A DNA stretch of 64,000 nt from Trametopsis cervina (lineage: Eukaryota > Basidiomycota > Agaricomycetes > Polyporales > Irpicaceae): NCBI GenBank assembly GCA_022385755.1, contig MU278359.1, positions 62,001 to 126,000 of the forward strand. The letters are read 5' to 3'. A model generated the notes under the pieces. That model was not told where the DNA came from. It did no database searches and saw only the letters and a program-made list of their open reading frames with translations. Each line of letters starts with the position of its first letter. The first letter of the stretch is position 1. A program made the position numbers and the translations under genes. Below, in pieces: positions 1 through 12,902 of the stretch.

Positions 1-95
1 TGGCGCACGACCTGGGTATCCAAGATACGCAATGCGCTCGTGTGCGCAGATACGTCGGTCTACCTAGACATCCTCGTCCGTCCTCGTCGCTACTG

Positions 96-103
96 TATAT
101 AAG
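96..103 (+). promoter_or_regulatory. TATA box of the sedolisin gene
   Basis: TATATAAG lies 66 bases upstream of the ATG at 169, a normal distance for a fungal TATA promoter with a short 5' leader. It is the only such box near this start. Confidence 0.6.
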
Positions 104-168
104 CCGCGACGACGCAAACTGCGTCCGCATCTCTCTCCCAGGTTCCGGTTCACGCACGCAACCACACA

Positions 169-2684
169 ATGCTGCTCAGCGCAGCGTTCGCTCTTTTCTC
201 TCTCACCGCCTCCTGTCTCGGCGCGCTCCCGCGCACGAAACACGAATCGCGCCGCTCGCTCCCTCCGCACTGGGAACAATCGCACCGTGCCCCCTCGCAC
301 GCCGTCCTCCCGCTCCGCATCGCGCTCGCGCAGAACAACCTCCATCGGCTCGAAGAGCTCCTGCTCGAGGTCTCGCACCCCGATTCGGAGAAATATGGAG
401 ACCACTGGTCCGCAACCAAAGTCGCGAGCACGTTCAGACCCAGTTCGGACACGGTCGATGCCGTTAGGACCTGGTTGAATGATGAGGGTATCGACCCCGC
501 GAGGGTCGAGCTTAGCAAGAGCGGCGGATGGATCCAGGCGAACGTCACTGTGGAAGAGGCGGAGAGGCTGTTGGATACTGAGTACCATGTTTTTAACCAC
601 GAGTTGACGGGGACGAAGCATGTTGGGTGCGCGGAGGGGTATCATGTGCCTGAGCATGTTTCGAAGCATGTTGACTTCATCACGCCTACTGTCCATTTCG
701 ATGTTGTGCTTGATGGGCGTGGGGCTGGAGCTGGACTGGATAAGCGTCAAGCTGCTCGTCGGCCTGGTGCGATTGGAAGTGGTGTGAATGGACCTCAATT
801 GGGCGGTACTATCAAGGTGAGACTCTTCCGTTCACGCTGCGTGGGACCAATAAGCTGACTTGTTTGGATATAAGAACATCATCGACGAGCTCGAGCATTG
901 CGACGAGACCATCACCCTGAACTGTCTCCGCGCATTGTACGGATACATCTATACCCCTCTCGTCCCGAACAAGAACAGCGTTGCCGTCGGTAAGCACCCA
1001 TCCCCACCCACACGCGAAATTGTGCTCATGATATGATACGCAGTCGAATATACCCCGCAGACATACCTGCCCACCGACCTCGACTTGTTCTTCAAGAACT
1101 TCTCTTCGTCCCAGATCGGCGAGAGACCCGTGCTCAAGAGCATCGACGGAGGTGCGTCCTCGTTGCCTGAGCTTACATGCAATCATGTGTTGATAGAGCA
1201 CTTTTGCTTGTACGCGTAGGCGTGATACGCCCGGACGAGCACTCAGACTTGAACGCCATCGCCGAGTCGAACCTCGACTTGATGTACCTCATGGGCCTTG
1301 TCGGGAAGAGACAGCCTGTGACGCTGTACCAGGTTGGCGACTTGGAACAAGGTGCGTAAAACGCCCGTTGTCGATCTGTACGATCTGGTGGGCTGACGCA
1401 AGTGGGCAGGTGCATCCTTCGATAACACCCTGGACGCTCTGGACGGCACGTTCTGCAGCTTCGAGGGCGGAGACGACCCCGACCAGGATGGGATCTACCC
1501 CGACCCTCTGCCCGGTGGCTACCAAGGTGCGATTCGCATTCCAGAAGGCTGTACGTTCAGGAAGCTGATCTTGACATAGGCCACGACTGCGGCACCGTGA
1601 CCCCCGCATACGTCATCTCGACCTCGTACGCGTACAACGAAGCGGACCTCACGCCGTCCTACACTGCGCGCCAGTGCGCCGAGTATGCCAAAGTGCGTTT
1701 GTCCCTTCCTCCTTCCCTCCCTCTCTCTCTCTTAATTGTGGGCGCATGTACTGACCATGATGATGATGGTGCGCGTAGCTCGGACTGATGGGCGTGACTG
1801 TGCTGTACTCCTCCGGCGATAACGGAGTCGCGGGGAACGAGAAACTCTGTCTCGCAGCAGACGGGAGCCAATCTCTCGACGCAACGCACTTCAACCCCAG
1901 CTTCCCCGGTCCGTCCACCTCATTCCTTCTTCACACATAGAATCCAATGCTAACTTGCAGATCACAGCAACATGCCCCTACATAACCTCCGTCGGCGCCA
2001 CGCAAGTAGTCGCCGGCCACAAAGTGACCGACCCCGAGTCCGCCTCGTACGACCGCATCTTCTCCGGCGGCGGGTTCAGCAACTACTTCGCTATCCCCGA
2101 ATACCAGAAATCGGCCGTACAGGCTTTCTTGGCGAACCATCCGCCGCCGTATAGTGGCGAGATTTTTAATGCGACGGGGGGGTCGAGGGCGTTCCCGGAT
2201 TTGTCGGCGAATGGGTGCGTTCTCTGCTTCTGTTCTCTGATTCTTCTGGATGTGTTTGTGTATGTGCGGAGAGCTGATGTTGGGATGGCAGTGCGTGGTA
2301 TGCGGTGGTGCTGAACGGCACGGCGCGTCATCTGTTCGGGACGTCCGCGTCGTCACCCGTCGTCGCTGGCTTCCTATCATCGATCAACGACGCCCGCCTC
2401 GCGATTGGCAAAAAACCCATCGGGTTCATCAACCCCACCGTACGTCCTCCCCTCCCTCCCCCCTTCCCTTCCTTCCTCCTCTTGTCAAACATACCTCGCC
2501 GCTGACGAGGCACGCACAGATCTACTCAGACAGGTTCCGCAGCGCGTTCAACGACATCACGAACGGTACGAACCCGGGGTGCGGGACGAACGGGTTCAGC
2601 GCCGTCAAAGGGTGGGACCCCGTCACGGGCCTTGGGACGCCGAACTTCCCGAAGTTGTTGGCGCAGTGGTTGTTGCTGCCGTAG
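169..2684 (+). CDS. Secreted S53 sedolisin (tripeptidyl-peptidase-like serine protease)
   Basis: Acid serine-carboxyl protease of family S53, secreted and probably cutting tripeptides from extracellular protein. Ten exons (169-816, 875-989, 1044-1151, 1220-1351, 1410-1526, 1580-1692, 1779-1908, 1968-2214, 2292-2439, 2520-2684) give 640 residues, the usual sedolisin length. A signal peptide (MLLSAAFALFSLTASCLG) is followed by a pro-domain of about 180 residues (activation domain with the H-W-S and Y-H-V blocks typical of the family). The Glu/Asp pair lies in AESNLDLMYL, the oxyanion-hole Asp region around SSGDNGV, the nucleophile Ser in GTSASSP, and the C-terminal calcium site in GWDPVTGLGTPNF. 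The residue before GTS is Phe, where Ser is most common. Introns are all GT-AG. Family assignment is firm; exact specificity is inferred. Confidence 0.93.
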
Positions 2685-4843
2685 GCGGTTTTTTTTTGTG
2701 TTTTCTGTATGTATTTTGTGCTGCAATACCACTCGTTTATACTTGTAAGGAGAGGGGATGTCACGTGGGAGGCACGTGGGAGGTCTTTCCTTCGTGGCGT
2801 TGTGAATGGACATGCTCGTAGATGAGGATGAGCTCAACGTTCATCGACATCATTGTGTGATAGGGGTGATTGTGTGTCTTACCGGATAAGCACTCCGCAC
2901 CTACTTTCAGCAGCATATGGCACTGCGCTCTCCAAGTTTACACACACACCTCTTCTGTACGGCAATATCAGCCGCGCCATTGCGCCTGTATCAAGTGTGA
3001 TAGAACACAAGTTGTGCTCACGCTCATATCATCCAGCCGCGCTCGGACTCGGACATGCCTATGCTCACACGTTCATTAATACTAACTCCAGGAACAGATT
3101 GAAGTACATGCATAACGCGCGGTACGGAGACCGCTTGCACTGTATTCTCGACCGCCGCGCATCGCATAAGTCTCTCAATGCCGCCAGCACTACACTATAT
3201 CACCTCCACCTAACTCAATCCGACGTATCATGATCCGGAACTGCAGAGTTCAGACCCGAGACCCGAGATGGATACAGTACCGTGGACACCGTCGAGAGAA
3301 TCCGGGCTTGGGTTACATACGCTTGATCATGGTTCGTGATGATATAACTGTTGAGTGACGAGTAGAAGCCGCCCGAGGAGATGGTATGCACCTCGCGACG
3401 ACGCACGCGCATACATATTCGATACGGGGATTGGATAGCTGTTCGCTCTGCTGGGATGCCCAGTGGTGCCACGAGGGTGCTGTCTCCTGCAAATACGCAA
3501 TCAGGACGTGCATTGATCAATATTGCTCGTATCTGGCTGCACTGTCAATGGCAATGCAACATTCTATCATGATCATGGGGAGGCTGCGTATAGCCCGCGG
3601 TGATTCTTGACGTAGCTTCTCCACGTTCTCTCACCCACGCCACAGAGCAGCTTCTGCCCGCCGCCGGATGATGCCTGATAGACCTTGTCAATGCAATGCA
3701 TTTACCGTATGTCCGGTTCGTTCGTTTCGAGGTGCCTGTGCTGAGCCTGTTTGTCTTTCCAGTGGGATTTCCGTGTGCCGATATCCAGGGGCGACGCAGA
3801 TATCAGGCAAGTCGTGCAGGTAAATCAAGGCCGTTGGAGAATGGCCAGGTGTGCACGTCAACGCTGGACCGCCGAGTTCTGCCCGCCGAACAGGTCAATC
3901 GTGCGACCCTTTCGCGCGACAACGGCCCATGTGCGTGTGTATTCCTCAATTTGTTGGATTTGAACAGGAAACAGATGTGCAATATACGCCAACATATTCA
4001 CCCCGTCGTCGTCGGCGTCTTGGCTGCGGGGAGGCCGTCGATGTTCGTGATACAATATTACTGTACTCAGCTACGGCGGTCGTGGGTCAGCGGGCAGGAA
4101 GACCGACGGCAGATGTGGTCGAAGAGCGAACTGGGAGAGACGGTTTCCGGATCTGGACGTGCGACGTGCGATGCCATCTCGATCGAGACAGACGCGCTTC
4201 TGCTACATCATCGACTCTCCCACCGTCCTCGTCATCGTCCTCGTCGACGCCGCCGCCGCTCTCGACAGCGGGCACAGATAGGAGCGGGGTACGGTATGCA
4301 CAGCACCCTCGCAGTCCCTCACCGACCAGCACGCAAGCCCCTACACCAATCGTGCGAACTGATCTTCAAATACATCACACACTGATGTCCCAGCACAGCA
4401 CTCGCACAAGCCACCACAGCGAGCACGGCGACGACCCATGAAACGCCAAAAAGTCGCCACCACCCACTGCCCGTGCATCACCCACGCGTGATGGCCACTC
4501 AGCCCCTCGCGACTCGACATCAGCGATAGCCCTGCCCCCAGCACCAGCACCAGCACCAGCACCGCAGTCAAACAGGCAGAAAGAGAAAACGGCCGATTGC
4601 CCAACTGTCAGGTCCGTCACGGTTTGATCGCCTCACAACTTTATGTCGACTGCTTCGATCCTGCTTCGATTCTGACCCCCATCTTCTCTGCTCCTTATAG
4701 CAGCCCCTCGCGACCTGCCCGCCCGACTCCCCCTTCGCCCTCTCCTTCCCTCCTTCTTCCCCGACCACCACGACCACGACCACGACCGACGAACGACCCG
4801 CCCTGCGAACTGTGATTTTGCGAACGCATGCGCCGCTGCTGAT
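2685..4843. other. Gene-poor interval
   Basis: No coherent gene was found. Overlapping open frames around 3700-4440 occur on both strands, show no recognisable protein, and cannot be joined by convincing splice sites. A CAGCAC-type microsatellite lies near 4540. The last 150 bases are pyrimidine-rich, as in a 5' leader, before the ATG at 4844. Confidence 0.6.
4540..4563 (+). repeat. CAGCAC microsatellite
   Basis: Four tandem copies of the hexamer CAGCAC. It is non-coding, upstream of the gene at 4844. Confidence 0.8.
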
Positions 4844-7800
4844 ATGCCCCCGCTGCCCGCCTACACACTCGCAGCCACCGTTCCCTCACCGCCCTCATCC
4901 CCCGGATCCAAACCATCATCCCCGTACTCCCCCGTACCTGCACCCGCACCCATGGCGACGACAACAACATCCCCATCTCCGAACGCCGACGCATCTTTCT
5001 CCCTGCGCGACGCGCTCGTGCACAACTTCGAGCTCGCCCTGCGCAGACAAGGTTCGTTGTCCTCCAGCGGCAAGATGTCTCTGCACCCGCATCCGAATCC
5101 GCCGTACGCGCCCCCACCGCGCCGCGTCGGCTCGTCCCTCCCGCACGAACGCAAAAGGAGGCAGGAAACGGCGTCGTCCCCGTCATCATCGCGCACCCCG
5201 CCAACGTATGTGTTCCCATCTCCCCATCTCCATCTGCGTATCCATCATCACCGCACCACTGACTTCCTCTTCTTTGCATTTACAGCCCGCCCCCGCCCAC
5301 CAGTACAACCATAACCACAACGACGACGACGTCCCCTACGTCCCCCACACCTTCCTCCCCGCTCTCTTCCATACTGCCGACGCCGCTACAACACGAACAG
5401 TACGCCGCGCCCTCTATCTACTCAGCTCGAAGCCGGTCCGGCTCGCTCGCGTCTACACACGCACATACGTCCCCTACGCTCTGGAACAACCCCGTCGTGC
5501 TGCCAATCGGCCAAAAAGTACCCGCGTGGCGCCAACTGCCGGAAGAGCGCGACGCACTCGGTATAGGCCTCGGAATCGGGATGGGTCTCAGTCGAGCAGG
5601 TGTGTGTCTTTCCCTTTTCCGTTTTTCTGCGTTTTTAGCGGATATATGCGTCGTGTATCGTCTGTCATATGCTCATCGAACGTAACGTACAGGTCCGCGC
5701 CGCGTCCCAGCCGGTCCGAGACCGATGTCAAACGCCGCGCCGAAGTCGCGTCTCAGGATCTCGGAATATGAATACGAGCATGAGACGCTGGTAGAGGAGC
5801 GCGAGAGCCGGGTGCGCGCGTATAGGGAGCGCAGACGCGGTGTTGATTTTGGGTCGCTGTCGAGGTGTGTGGATGGGGATGATGGACGGGGCGGGTATGA
5901 TTATCGAGGGAGAGATGATGATGATCCGGGTAGAGATGATGTGGAAGGTGGGGATCAGGATGGGGATGGTGGTGGCGACGGTGATGATGATGATGATGGG
6001 GATGCGATGTCCTGGGAGGCCGGACACGGGCGTCTGCCTTCTGGGTCGGGGTCGGGGTCGGTGTATAGCTTGCATGCGAACTCGGTCGTTGGTGATAACG
6101 ACGATCATCATCTTCATCGCCATCGTGATCACGCACCAACAAGCGAAGACGAAGATGAACAGGATGGAGATAGAGATGCAGATAGGGATGTGGATGTAGT
6201 AGGGGATCTGTGGACGCCGCCGTCGACGTCGACAGCCGAGTCGTACACCGTCCCGCCCTACCCGTCTTCGCCGCCGCCATACCAGGTCTCGCATACGCAT
6301 AACCCGCCGCCGCATCGATACGAGCACTCGACGTCCTCGGTCCAGGATCAGCACGCGAGGTCGCCTCTGCCGACGACCCCCTCGGTTCAGAACGCGCATT
6401 TGGCGTCGCCCTCAATTCGGAACGAGCACTTGGCGTCGCCTCTGCCGGCTCAGCGCGAGCAATCGAGCTCGCCGTTGTATCGTGAACGACAGGATAGTCC
6501 GCCGCCTCCCCCCTCGATCCAGAATTCGGTTTCTCCGTTACTGAGGACATCTTCGTTACATTCGACTTCTCCTCTTCTAAGGACATCTACGTTACATTCA
6601 ACCTCGCCGACAACACCTCCGCTACACACGACGTCGCCGACGACGCCTCCACTCCGTCTCCCCCAACGCCACCCCTCGCACCCCGTGAGCCCGCGCTCGC
6701 CAATCGCGCTCCCCACTCTAACAGTCCTAATACCGAACCGCGCTCCTCCCCTAACGCCTCCTCCGCCGTCAACCGACAGATCCGCATGGGACTCCGACTC
6801 CGCCTCTGACATCTCCGAACAGGAAGTGGAAGAGGGTGCGGAAGAGGGAGCGAGGCGGAAGAGTGTACTGGGGATTGGATATGGGATCGGGAGGTTGAGG
6901 AGGGCGTTTAGTTCGAGGAGTCGGAGGGGACGTGTGAGTGGGGTTAGTGGGGGGAGTGAGGAGAGTGGGGAGAGTAGTGGGGCTTTGAGGGAGAGGCTTG
7001 GGAGTGTCGGTGAAGATGGAGGAAGGGCAGGGGGATATGGGGGAGGAGGGAATGGGGGGTTGAGCCCGATCCCTGGGACGCCGTTGGATGCTGTGTTGCA
7101 TTTGAGGAGGCCTAGAGGGGTGGACAGTGAGGATGGGGAAGACGACGAGGGGGAGAGTGATGAAGACAGTGCAGAGGATGGAGAGGAAAATGAGGAGGAT
7201 GAAGACGCACTGGACTCGCCGTCCTCAGTGCCGACGCCGCTCACCCCGCACGCGGAGCGCACAAAGTCGTTCTTGCTGCATCTCGGACAACACCAGGCGC
7301 GCGGGCCGTCTGCGCTTGGTGCGCCGCCGTTGTTGCCGTTACCGCCTTTGCCGCCCCTCCCTGGGATGACCAGCGGGATGGGGATGGCGGTGCCGTTTCC
7401 GCCTAGGATGCCGTTGCCGCCGATTCCTACTGCGATGGGTGGTAGGGAGACGCCGCTGCCGCCGATCCCGTCGACGGTGGAAGAAGTTGATATCGATGCG
7501 TGGAGGGCTGGTGTCCAAGGTGACGATGAGGGTGAAGAAGATGACGACGAGGATGAGGAGGAAGGAGAGGAAGACGGAGAAGGAGGGGAAGAGGGCGATA
7601 GGGACCCAGAGGAGAGTATGGCAAGGCTTGTGAAGACTATGGCCAAGCTTGAGGCGTATGCGCCTGCTGCGTCTGCGCGTGGGTCTGAAGAGAGCAGCCG
7701 GGGTGAGGAGGCTGGACAGAGGCAGATGTTGGATGTGCCGGAGAAAGACAAGGACGATAGGGACCCGACGACGCCAAGCCTCGCTGCGAAGTCTCCGACG

Positions 7801-8646
7801 CTCGTCGCGTCGTTCGACGGCTCGCATGACGGGAGCGCGTGGACGCCGCCTGTCCCGCCTAAAGATGTCTTTGCTGCGCCCGTGCGCGTGCACGAGTCGC
7901 CTGCGGTGACGGTGAAGGAGTCTCCCATCCACAAGGCGTTTTCGATGCCCAAGTTGTCTCCTTCGCCGAACTGGTCTCCGATGACTGTTCCCGGACTCGC
8001 GCTGCGCAAGCCGCGTCAGCGCGCCGAGGTCAAAGGACCCCCTGCGCTGCCCCCGCCGTCGGTGCCGCCCCCGCATATCCCTGCGCTCCCGCGATTCGAT
8101 TTCGAGAGTCCGGATCATCGTGTGCTTGATATCCGCGGACTTGGGCTGCGCGCTGAGTCGAGGCTTGATATGCGTTTACCGGACCCAGCACCCGCGCCCG
8201 CGCCCGTGACCGAACCACCGTTTGTCCCCCTACGACACCCATCCGAGTCCGAATCATACTTCCCCCTCCCCACGCCGACACCCACCTACGAATCCATCGA
8301 CGAAGAAGACGCATACACATACGACGACACCTCAGACCGTCCCCCTCGCCCTTCGTGCCGTCCGCAACTGCGTCCGTCCGAGAGCGTGCCGAGCCTTGAC
8401 TCGGGGCTGTCGTCGTTCATGGATATGAGCCCGGGGCGCGCGCGCAGTAAGGTGCGGAGGTTGTTGGAGAGGGTGAAGGATCGCGCGGAGGGGATGCAGA
8501 TGCAGATGAGGTTGCCTGCGGTGCCGAAGTTGCCCGCGGGGGTCGTGGGGATGGGGTCTGTGGGACGCAGGGCTGGAGGAGGAGGGGGAGGAGGTGGGGG
8601 TATGGGAGGGGGGTTGAAGGCGGCGTTCTCGCTTGAGGGGCGGTGA
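4844..8646 (+). CDS. Large intrinsically disordered Pro/Ser/Asp-Glu-rich protein of unknown function
   Basis: Three exons (4844-5205, 5286-5599, 5693-8646) sum to 1209 residues in one frame. I do not recognise a catalytic or binding domain. The protein opens with a Pro/Ser/Thr-rich segment (with a poly-Thr run), then an Asp-rich stretch near residues 280-310, repeated short motifs of the type H(L/S)ASP and LHSTSP, an acidic block around 7120-7210 and another at 7520-7610. Proline-rich LPPLPPLPP stretches could bind SH3 or EVH1 domains. A basic amphipathic segment near the end (SKVRRLLERVKDRAEG) precedes a Gly-rich tail. Basidiomycetes carry many such scaffold-like or cytoskeleton-associated proteins, but that role is a guess. 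Codon bias also creates long empty reading frames on the opposite strand. Confidence 0.75.
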
Positions 8647-10827
8647 TTTCTCACTTGTTTTGTGCATGAACCTGGCTTTGGTAGTGGGTGTTTTGCGTCT
8701 GAACTGTAGACGGTTTCGGTTATTTTTATGTGTATTTGTTTTCGATGGTTTCGCCACTCGCTCCCCTCTCATGCGTTCCCCATCTCACTCTCACTCTCTT
8801 GGATATCCTTAATCCCTATTCCACGCACCACGCATCACGTTTCCGGTCTCGTCGCTCTTTTCGGTCTCGCCGGTACTCACGACATACCCATACCCTCGCC
8901 CACATATGCATAGATCAGATCTGCACGTCCCTCGATTCGACTCGTCTTTCCTTTTCTCTCCCACTGTCTCTGGCTGTGCCACTATCGCCTTTGTTGTGTC
9001 ATTGTATCTCTAATACGCTTGCGTTCGGCTCGTAGCGCTGGCACTTGAACTTGGGGAGTAATATATGAAATAATTACAAAAGTAGAATGTGCGAAGTTGT
9101 TCGAAGTGTGCGCGTGCGTACGTCAGAGGTATAGAAGGCCATTGGCGCGCTGTACGTTCGAGAACATGTGCACGCTCGCTGAGCTGTATCGCGAAGCGAA
9201 GCAGCGCGCGGAACGATAGCGGAATTAGTGCAATAAGCGATGTGTATTTTTAACATCTTTGCATTCATCTCGTAACGCTGCCACTTGAGCTTGACGAGTA
9301 TCATGAAAGTTGCTCGGCGAGCACTGCATATGCGTATGTGACTGTCGAGTATATGAACTCTCGGTAGACTGTGTGATGTCATCCCAGCGGCGCGGATCGA
9401 TAATGGGAGTAGCGCAATAAGCGCCGATCCGCATCCCGACCCGCTGCTTCTATTCCCGCGCCACAAAGCCTTCGGGAGTACGTATTGCCAGATGCTCACT
9501 GACTCGATAGCCTTTGGCCACACTTGCGTGGAAATATGCATATGCTTACTCGAGCACGCGGAATCCTCGCTAAGAAACTGCCCACACAGAAGATGTCGTC
9601 GGAGAGTTCTGAATAGCATACAATGGCGAACGCGTAAAGATCTACACGCAGTACGCAAATATACACCGACTCGGACACGAGGGAGGGTCTTGGTAATACG
9701 ACCGTCTATCCTGTCGGGTGCTTTTGAACATCAAGAAGTCTAATCAATGCTTGGGCGGCGTGTACACACACCGTCTGCACGTCGTCAGTCGATAAGACAA
9801 TCAGACGTACCAAAAATACGCAGCGTATCTCCATATACGTAACCAAGCACATTGCGCCTCTTCTCCTCTTCCTCCATTTGTTCTTTCCTTCTTTCTTTCC
9901 GACGAAGCGGCATGTAGACTTACACGATTTAACGTGACCAGCCTGCCGTCTCTCTTCCGTGCTCTCACACCCGTGAGATGCTCGGGCTTACAAGAATAAC
10001 CTCGGACACGGGCACGAGTCACCAGCCTGTGGCGATGTTGAGTAGGTAGAAGACGAGGCTTCTGCATGATAAGCATGAGTAAACGTCATGGTTGTTGTGT
10101 TGCCGGCGCAGTTGACGCGCTCGAGGGATCTTTTGAGTTCTGATGGGCGAGGCGGTGGAGCAAGGTTCGCGGTTGTGAGCGGCTCGTGCATGCATGCAGG
10201 AACGCTTGGTGCGTGGGCGCAGGAGATGAAGAAGGTTCTGGTATTACAGATATTAGCAAGCTAAGTGATCTTCAGCTTGGATACGTCGTATGGGCGTCAC
10301 AGCCCTCGTCGTCGTCGTTCCGCGGCCGGTGCTACGCAGGCGCAACTCCCAGACGACCACCGACGCTGACCAATGTACGGCCAGCGACCTTTGGGCCCTC
10401 GGGCACACCTCCTAGTCATTGCTCGTGGCGCCGGCGACAGAAGGTCGGCGCCAGACAGCGCACATATGGCCGTAGCGCCTCTCGGGAAAGTGGGGTGGAC
10501 GACCGACGCGCCCAGGGTATGCGCGCGCGAAGCCACGGACGGATGATCCAGCTCATCAGCTCGACGCTGGACGAAGCCCCGAGCGGACTGGCCTTCCCCA
10601 CATCCCCCCACCCCTGCTTCTGATTGAGTTCTGCCGAGAAGGGGGCTGGACTGTGACGATGTCAATGAGAGCGCGCGCAGATCCTCGGTTTGTCTGTCTC
10701 TGCTTAAAAGCGGTGGATGAGGAGGAGGGATCTGCAGCACCCCCGTTACGAGGTTGCTCTGTGTGCCCTGCAAAAGACAAGCCCGCCCTTCTTACCCGTA
10801 TAAACCACTGTCCGCACGCAAGAAACC
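8647..10827. other. Gene-poor interval with a degenerate tandem duplication
   Basis: No gene with acceptable splice sites was found. Reading frames here are short or antisense and read as random peptide. The one structural feature is the diverged duplication at 9001-9425. Confidence 0.6.
9001..9425 (+). repeat. Degenerate tandem duplication, two units
   Basis: Bases 9001-9060 match 9241-9300 at about 44 of 60 positions, sharing blocks such as CGTAxCGCTGxCACTTGA. Bases 9205-9240 match 9390-9425, sharing GCGCGGAxCGATA and GCAATAAGCG. The two offsets (240 and 185) suggest one unit of about 240 bp duplicated long ago and then shortened by a deletion. Confidence 0.55.
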
Positions 10828-11627
10828 ATGATCTGGACATTGTCTTCGCCCGCCCAACTCGCCGGAGTCAAGTTTCCGCTGGTCTGGGCCGGCACGGCGC
10901 TCGCGCACGTCGTGTACACAGCGCCGAACCCGCCGCCGAAGACTGAAGAGACGGCGAGGTACACCAAGGGTGACCCGCTCATGCAGAGAGCGGGGCAGGC
11001 CACGTTCGCCTTCACCAAGGTATGCTCCGATTCCTTTCTTCGTAACAGCGCGACTGAGCGACCGCACTACAGCTCGTGCACTGGACATACGCTGTCTGCG
11101 AGTCTGCGGTCCTTATCGCGAACACCTTCCCTTCATCTACCTCGACGTTCGTCCTCTCGTTGCTCGTGCGCGAAGGACACTCCGCCGCGGCTGTACGGCC
11201 AACAACGACGACGGCCATAGGCTGGGGATTACTGTGCGTCGGCGGGCTGATCCGCGCGGCGTGCTACCGCGAGCTGGGCCGACTCTACACGTTCCACCTC
11301 TCAATCCGGGACGGACACCGCATCGTCGACACGGGCCCGTACGGCGTCGTGCGCCACCCGGGTTACACGGCAGCCGTGATCGCGTTCGCGGGGATGGTGC
11401 TCGCACATTTCGGGGAGGGCAGTTGGTTCAGAGAGGCTGGGTGGCTTGAGACGCGCGCGGGGCAGGCTGTCGCAGCTGTGTGGTTCGCGAACGTGTTCAG
11501 GATCATCGCGATTCTGGTTTTGCATCGCGTTCATCAGGAGGATGAGGCTCTGAGAAGCCAGATGCCTGAGCAGTGGAAGAAGTATGCGCAGAGGACGCCG
11601 TACAGGCTTATACCTTTCGTGTACTGA
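10828..11627 (+). CDS. Isoprenylcysteine O-methyltransferase family membrane protein
   Basis: Two exons (10828-11019, 11073-11627) give 248 residues with a 53-nt intron. The protein is a multi-pass membrane protein with several hydrophobic helices (for instance AIGWGLLCVGGLIRAACY and YTAAVIAFAGMVLAHF). The signature of the ICMT/PEMT superfamily is present: GPYGVVRHPGY, then a final E-x-A-L segment, W-x-x-Y and the closing P-Y-R-L-I-P-F. Enzymes of this family methylate the C-terminal prenyl-cysteine of CaaX proteins in the endoplasmic reticulum using S-adenosylmethionine. Basidiomycetes carry several paralogues, so this may not be the Ste14 orthologue. A polyadenylation-like AATAAA lies at 11733-11738. 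Confidence 0.85.
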
Positions 11628-12902
11628 TGAGGGGTGGATTTGGGGAGGTTGGTCGCGATGGTGGGCTGCCAGTGGGGGCTGCGATTGTGCGTAGTGGGAG
11701 GAGGGAGTGTAACACGAACACTGCGTGTCGTGAATAAATTGGTGTTGAATGGCTCCCAAGAGCTTTGTATTGATTCATTCGACTTGTGATAGACGATCTT
11801 GCTGCTCTCGAGCCCTGGGGTGCTTAGTCAAATGCAAGATCAAACAGCGAGAGGCTCACTTTGTGCGATATTATCGTCGCCGAGTACACCGGGACACGGT
11901 CAGCGACGGTGTTGAGATTTGCGCATGCATTACTTGCTTACGTAGCTTCCGTACGTTCATGTGCTCTGAAACTAAAATTTCAGATATCAGATATGCCATA
12001 AAGTGATAGACGCGAAATTGGATGCTAGTCGGTGATAGCAGTTACTGATGATCATGGTCTCAAAGTCCGAGAGTGCTTACATCGATTTGTTCAGTGGGAG
12101 CCACGTGGGTTCGTCGAGGTTCATTGCACGGTCTCACAGGTTATTATGCCACCTGGGCCACGCACACAGGTCGGCTTTGAAGTGCAACATACGCACATGC
12201 GCACAGTGATTGCTAATACTTGTGTTATAATGCTCTTGATGTGGTACGACGTAGAACGGTGTGGGGTAACCGTGCACGGCTGTAGATGTGTTCCGTCCAG
12301 GCGCTCCGAGGTGATCGTCGGAGCCGTTCCATCCCTTCTAACGAAGAACTGCGCCTTGCTCAGCACCAGTCGTGGAACGTCCGACTCGCTCGCGCTGAAA
12401 CGGTATAGCGCGACGTGTTGGGATGCTATTTGCACTCGCATGGATTGCTAGGCCAGCCTTGGGACGAAAATGTCGATCTGAACTGACCGCGCCTCAAGCA
12501 TAATGGGGACATACTTGCAGGTCTCGGTATACCCCACATGTCATACACAGCCTTGTCCTAGCCCCCGACATCCCCAAGAAACGTCTCACGCGCGCGGCTG
12601 ATGCACGGCCAGCGATGTCATACAGTCTTCGATATTACAACCGCCGCTGCCAAGGACGTGCACGAAGCTACGCCTTCGATGCCTCAGCGTGCGCTTCTCC
12701 TGGCTGACGACAGCTCTTCGGATCGTGTAAGCTGCCATCGCCACTTGACACAGATTGCAAGAGAAGGTGAGAATGGAGGGATATAAAGATGCAGCAGATT
12801 CCGGATCGCAGTCTCTTCATCTTCCCCTCGACCAACCAAGCCACTACCACCGCGAACCAGCACAGACCACTCCCCTCATACACCCCTCAACGCCTGCTTA
12901 CA
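11628..12902. other. Intergenic; promoter of the DJ-1 gene at its right end
   Basis: No gene seen. TATAAAG at 12782-12788 lies 115 bases before the chosen start at 12903. An in-frame ATG at 12789 immediately follows this box, so it would fall upstream of the likely transcript start. This is why 12903 was preferred. Confidence 0.55.

Noticed and set aside
64..798. 244-codon open frame on the minus strand
   Set aside because: It is the antisense shadow of sedolisin exon 1, which has a signal peptide and family motifs.
3696..4441. Overlapping open frames of 196-229 codons
   Set aside because: Two frames overlap on the same strand, with Arg/His/Pro-rich random-looking peptide, no recognisable motif and no supporting promoter.
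6450..8009. 519-codon open frame on the minus strand
   Set aside because: It is antisense to the large disordered protein and reads as Ser/Pro/Leu-rich low complexity, a mirror of that gene's codon bias. The sense strand has phase-consistent introns.
9074..9658. 194-codon open frame on the minus strand
   Set aside because: It overlaps the degenerate duplication, has no protein-like composition and no splice partners.
10297..10773. 158-codon open frame on the minus strand
   Set aside because: Composition is random, with no motif, and it overlaps the presumed promoter of the methyltransferase gene.
12789..12902. N-terminal extension of the DJ-1 protein by 38 residues
   Set aside because: The upstream ATG directly follows the TATA box, so it would not be in the transcript, and the added peptide does not resemble the family.
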